24,448 bases of DNA from CAYRJA01 sp964424455 (lineage in GTDB: Bacteria > Bacteroidota > Bacteroidia > Chitinophagales > UBA10324), in NCBI GenBank assembly GCA_964424455.1, contig CAYRJA010000040.1:1-24448 (forward strand), given 5' to 3'. Position numbers and translations under genes: made by a program. Under the pieces are notes generated by a model. The model made no database searches. It was not told the origin of the DNA and was given only the letters and a program-made list of their open reading frames with translations. Each line of letters starts with the position of its first letter. Positions within the stretch are counted from its first letter, which is position 1. Below, in pieces: positions 23,266 through 24,448 of the stretch.

Positions 23266-24448
23266 ATGAGATTAAAACTAAGAGAAGCAGCTATGTGCTG
23301 CTTAATGGTGTTTTCTTGTGTTACAGTTAAAGCTCAACAACACTGGCAAACGGTAAGAAAAGGGTTGGGTACAGGTAATATTAATGAACAAGTCAATGCG
23401 TTTCTTAACGATACGATTAATCATGTTCTGTGGACTGCCGGTACATTCAAAACGATGGAAGACACTATTAAAGTTGGGGGTGTCGTATTCTGGAATGGCA
23501 GTAACTGGTTTTGCAACGACACACTTCATCTCCCACCAGGTGCAACTTATACCAATACTGCCACGAGTTTAGCATTATACCATGGAAAGATTTTTATCGG
23601 AGGTGATGGTAGGGTTGGGTACTATGATGGTATAAATGGAAAGAGTGGAAAAGGAGTTGGCACCTTCGATGCCCCCGTTACCACCCTGTGCGTGTATCAC
23701 GGCAAGCTGTACGCGGGCGGGGAGTTCACGAGTGTAAATGGGATAACCGCCAACCGCATCGCCTGTTATGATGGAGTAAAATGGGATTCGGTAGGCGGAG
23801 GGGTTTACTGGTCGCAGGCGTGTTGCAGCAGCGTGGACGCGATGTGCGTGTGGCGCGATAAGCTGGTAGTGGGCGGCACCTTCGACCGGGCAGTCAACCC
23901 CGATAACACCGAACTCGCCGTCGGCAGCATCGCAATGTGGAATGATACCAGTTGGAGCGCGGTAGGAGAAATTACAATAGAAACCTCTGGTGTAAGAACG
24001 GGCTATGTTCACTCTGCGGGAGTTTATAAAGGTGATTTAATCATAGGAGGAGATTTCGATTATATCAACAATGACACGATGTACAACATCGCCCGGTGGG
24101 ATGGTATCAAGTGGCATAAATTATACAAGGGGATCGGAGAAGGGGTGTATTGTATGACCGTGAAAGATACCAATCTTTATGTGGGCGGTTTATTTACAAG
24201 CGTAGTGGGTGTTACAGAAAATATCCACCGTATAGCAAGATGGGACGGGGAGAAATGGCACAGTATAGATTCAAGTAAATTAGAGGGTGTTGTTTATGCA
24301 CTGGCTGTTTACGATTCAGTGTTGTATGCGGGTGGTTGGCTTGACCTTGGGAGCAACATCAACAAAAATATCTTTCGCTTGTTACCCGACACAATTCATG
24401 TAGGTGTAACAGATATAAATCCTGAAACAGCGCAAGTGAATATTTATC
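23266..24448 (+). CDS. Secreted beta-propeller protein, likely T9SS cargo, 3' end outside window
   Basis: An open frame of 394 codons from ATG 23266 to the window edge with no stop. A signal peptide (about 1-24, hydrophobic MCCLMVFSCVTV, cut near KA-Q) is followed by repeated units of about 50-65 residues. Each unit has a pattern like 'yhGKlyaGGeFtsvnG' plus 'nIArWDGikW': YHGKIFIGGDG, YHGKLYAGGEFTSVNG, WRDKLVVGGTFD, YKGDLIIGGDFDYIN, TNLYVGGLFTSVVG, SVLYAGGWLD. This fits a galactose-oxidase-like or delta-60-type beta-propeller. The last residues GVTDINPETAQVNIY are how the linker and first strand of a T9SS sorting domain usually begin, so the true stop is probably about 70 codons further on. 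The ligand is unknown. The middle (about 23655-23940) is much more GC-rich than both ends. Confidence 0.85.
   Translation, partial: MRLKLREAAMCCLMVFSCVTVKAQQHWQTVRKGLGTGNINEQVNAFLNDTINHVLWTAGTFKTMEDTIKVGGVVFWNGSNWFCNDTLHLPPGATYTNTATSLALYHGKIFIGGDGRVGYYDGINGKSGKGVGTFDAPVTTLCVYHGKLYAGGEFTSVNGITANRIACYDGVKWDSVGGGVYWSQACCSSVDAMCVWRDKLVVGGTFDRAVNPDNTELAVGSIAMWNDTSWSAVGEITIETSGVRTGYVHSAGVYKGDLIIGGDFDYINNDTMYNIARWDGIKWHKLYKGIGEGVYCMTVKDTNLYVGGLFTSVVGVTENIHRIARWDGEKWHSIDSSKLEGVVYALAVYDSVLYAGGWLDLGSNINKNIFRLLPDTIHVGVTDINPETAQVNIY

Larger units (their letters stand above)
299..24217. repeat. Dispersed octamer CTGTAACA / TGTTACAG, 29 copies
   Basis: Counted by eye. CTGTAACA starts at 299, 1637, 2263, 2588, 2723, 9784, 11099, 13115, 13695, 14054, 15187, 16310, 20234 and 21724. 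TGTTACAG starts at 2762, 3932, 8763, 10642, 11196, 12826, 16277, 17915, 19414, 19770, 21971, 22153, 23125, 23319 and 24210. That is 14 in one orientation and 15 in the other. With a base composition near 38% GC (assumed, not computed) about one copy would be expected. Copies lie in genes, in several reading frames, and in spacers, so protein sequence alone does not explain them. Single-mismatch versions also occur (for example at 5403 and 11828). The role is unknown. Confidence 0.85.

Noticed and set aside
23575..24012. 145-codon minus-strand ORF
   Set aside because: Antisense to the secreted propeller gene, whose repeat pattern is clear. The frame is open because of the GC-rich block.
1..24448. 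tRNA, rRNA and CRISPR arrays
   Set aside because: I scanned the spacers for cloverleaf-like GC-rich segments and evenly spaced identical repeats and saw none. The octamer is dispersed, not regularly spaced.

Overview
This window looks like a chromosomal segment of a Bacteroidota (Bacteroidetes) bacterium, probably from a draft or metagenome assembly because a 10-N gap sits at 5299-5308. The lineage call rests on several signs. There is a secreted beta-propeller protein that runs into what looks like a type IX secretion (T9SS) C-terminal domain at the right edge, and a second, orphaned T9SS C-terminal tail at 23032-23109. Two DUF4369-thioredoxin proteins and a gcvH-vanZ neighbourhood are present. 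TAnnTTTG-like promoter boxes occur and clear Shine-Dalgarno sites are rare. I see no rRNA, tRNA, CRISPR array, integrase or transposase gene.

Layout. 1-492 is non-coding and built of short repeats. 493-5775 (minus strand) holds pdhB, an aldo/keto reductase, and a likely gcvH-vanZ-TPR transcription unit. 5960-7267 encodes a secreted protein with two Fibrobacter-type major paralogous domains. 7644-14441 (minus) is a tight five-gene run transcribed alaS, small HEPN-like gene, gatB, two DUF4369-thioredoxin paralogues. 14526-15497 (plus) is a membrane-anchored M23 peptidase read divergently from alaS. 15509-19218 (plus) is an accessory island: a DUF6794-like protein, a 100-residue unknown, and a two-gene overlapping unit of an unknown 362-residue protein plus a D12-class DNA adenine methylase, a candidate restriction-modification pair. 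Each of these three blocks is preceded by a copy of the same imperfect repeat of about 27 bp, giving a cassette-like layout. 19539-22855 (minus) is a surface-sugar cluster of DegT-type aminotransferase, UDP-glucose dehydrogenase and SAM methyltransferase. 23266 to the window end (plus) is the secreted propeller protein, cut by the window.

Two signals are not explained by genes. The octamer CTGTAACA (or its complement TGTTACAG) occurs 29 times by hand count, in both orientations, inside and between genes, against roughly one expected. A family of GC-rich hairpin repeats (CCGCCGAGT...ACTCGGCGG, with GGGGACGGAAG-type ends) fills the non-coding stretches. One pair forms an inverted-repeat-bounded element of 223 bp that abuts the third cassette-like repeat.

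How the genes fit together: most of the window is housekeeping (pyruvate dehydrogenase, glycine cleavage, alanyl-tRNA synthetase, tRNA amidotransferase) mixed with envelope functions (thioredoxin-like lipoproteins, M23 peptidase, secreted proteins, sugar-nucleotide genes). The 15.5-19.2 kb island is the one clearly accessory region and the best place to look for a new system.
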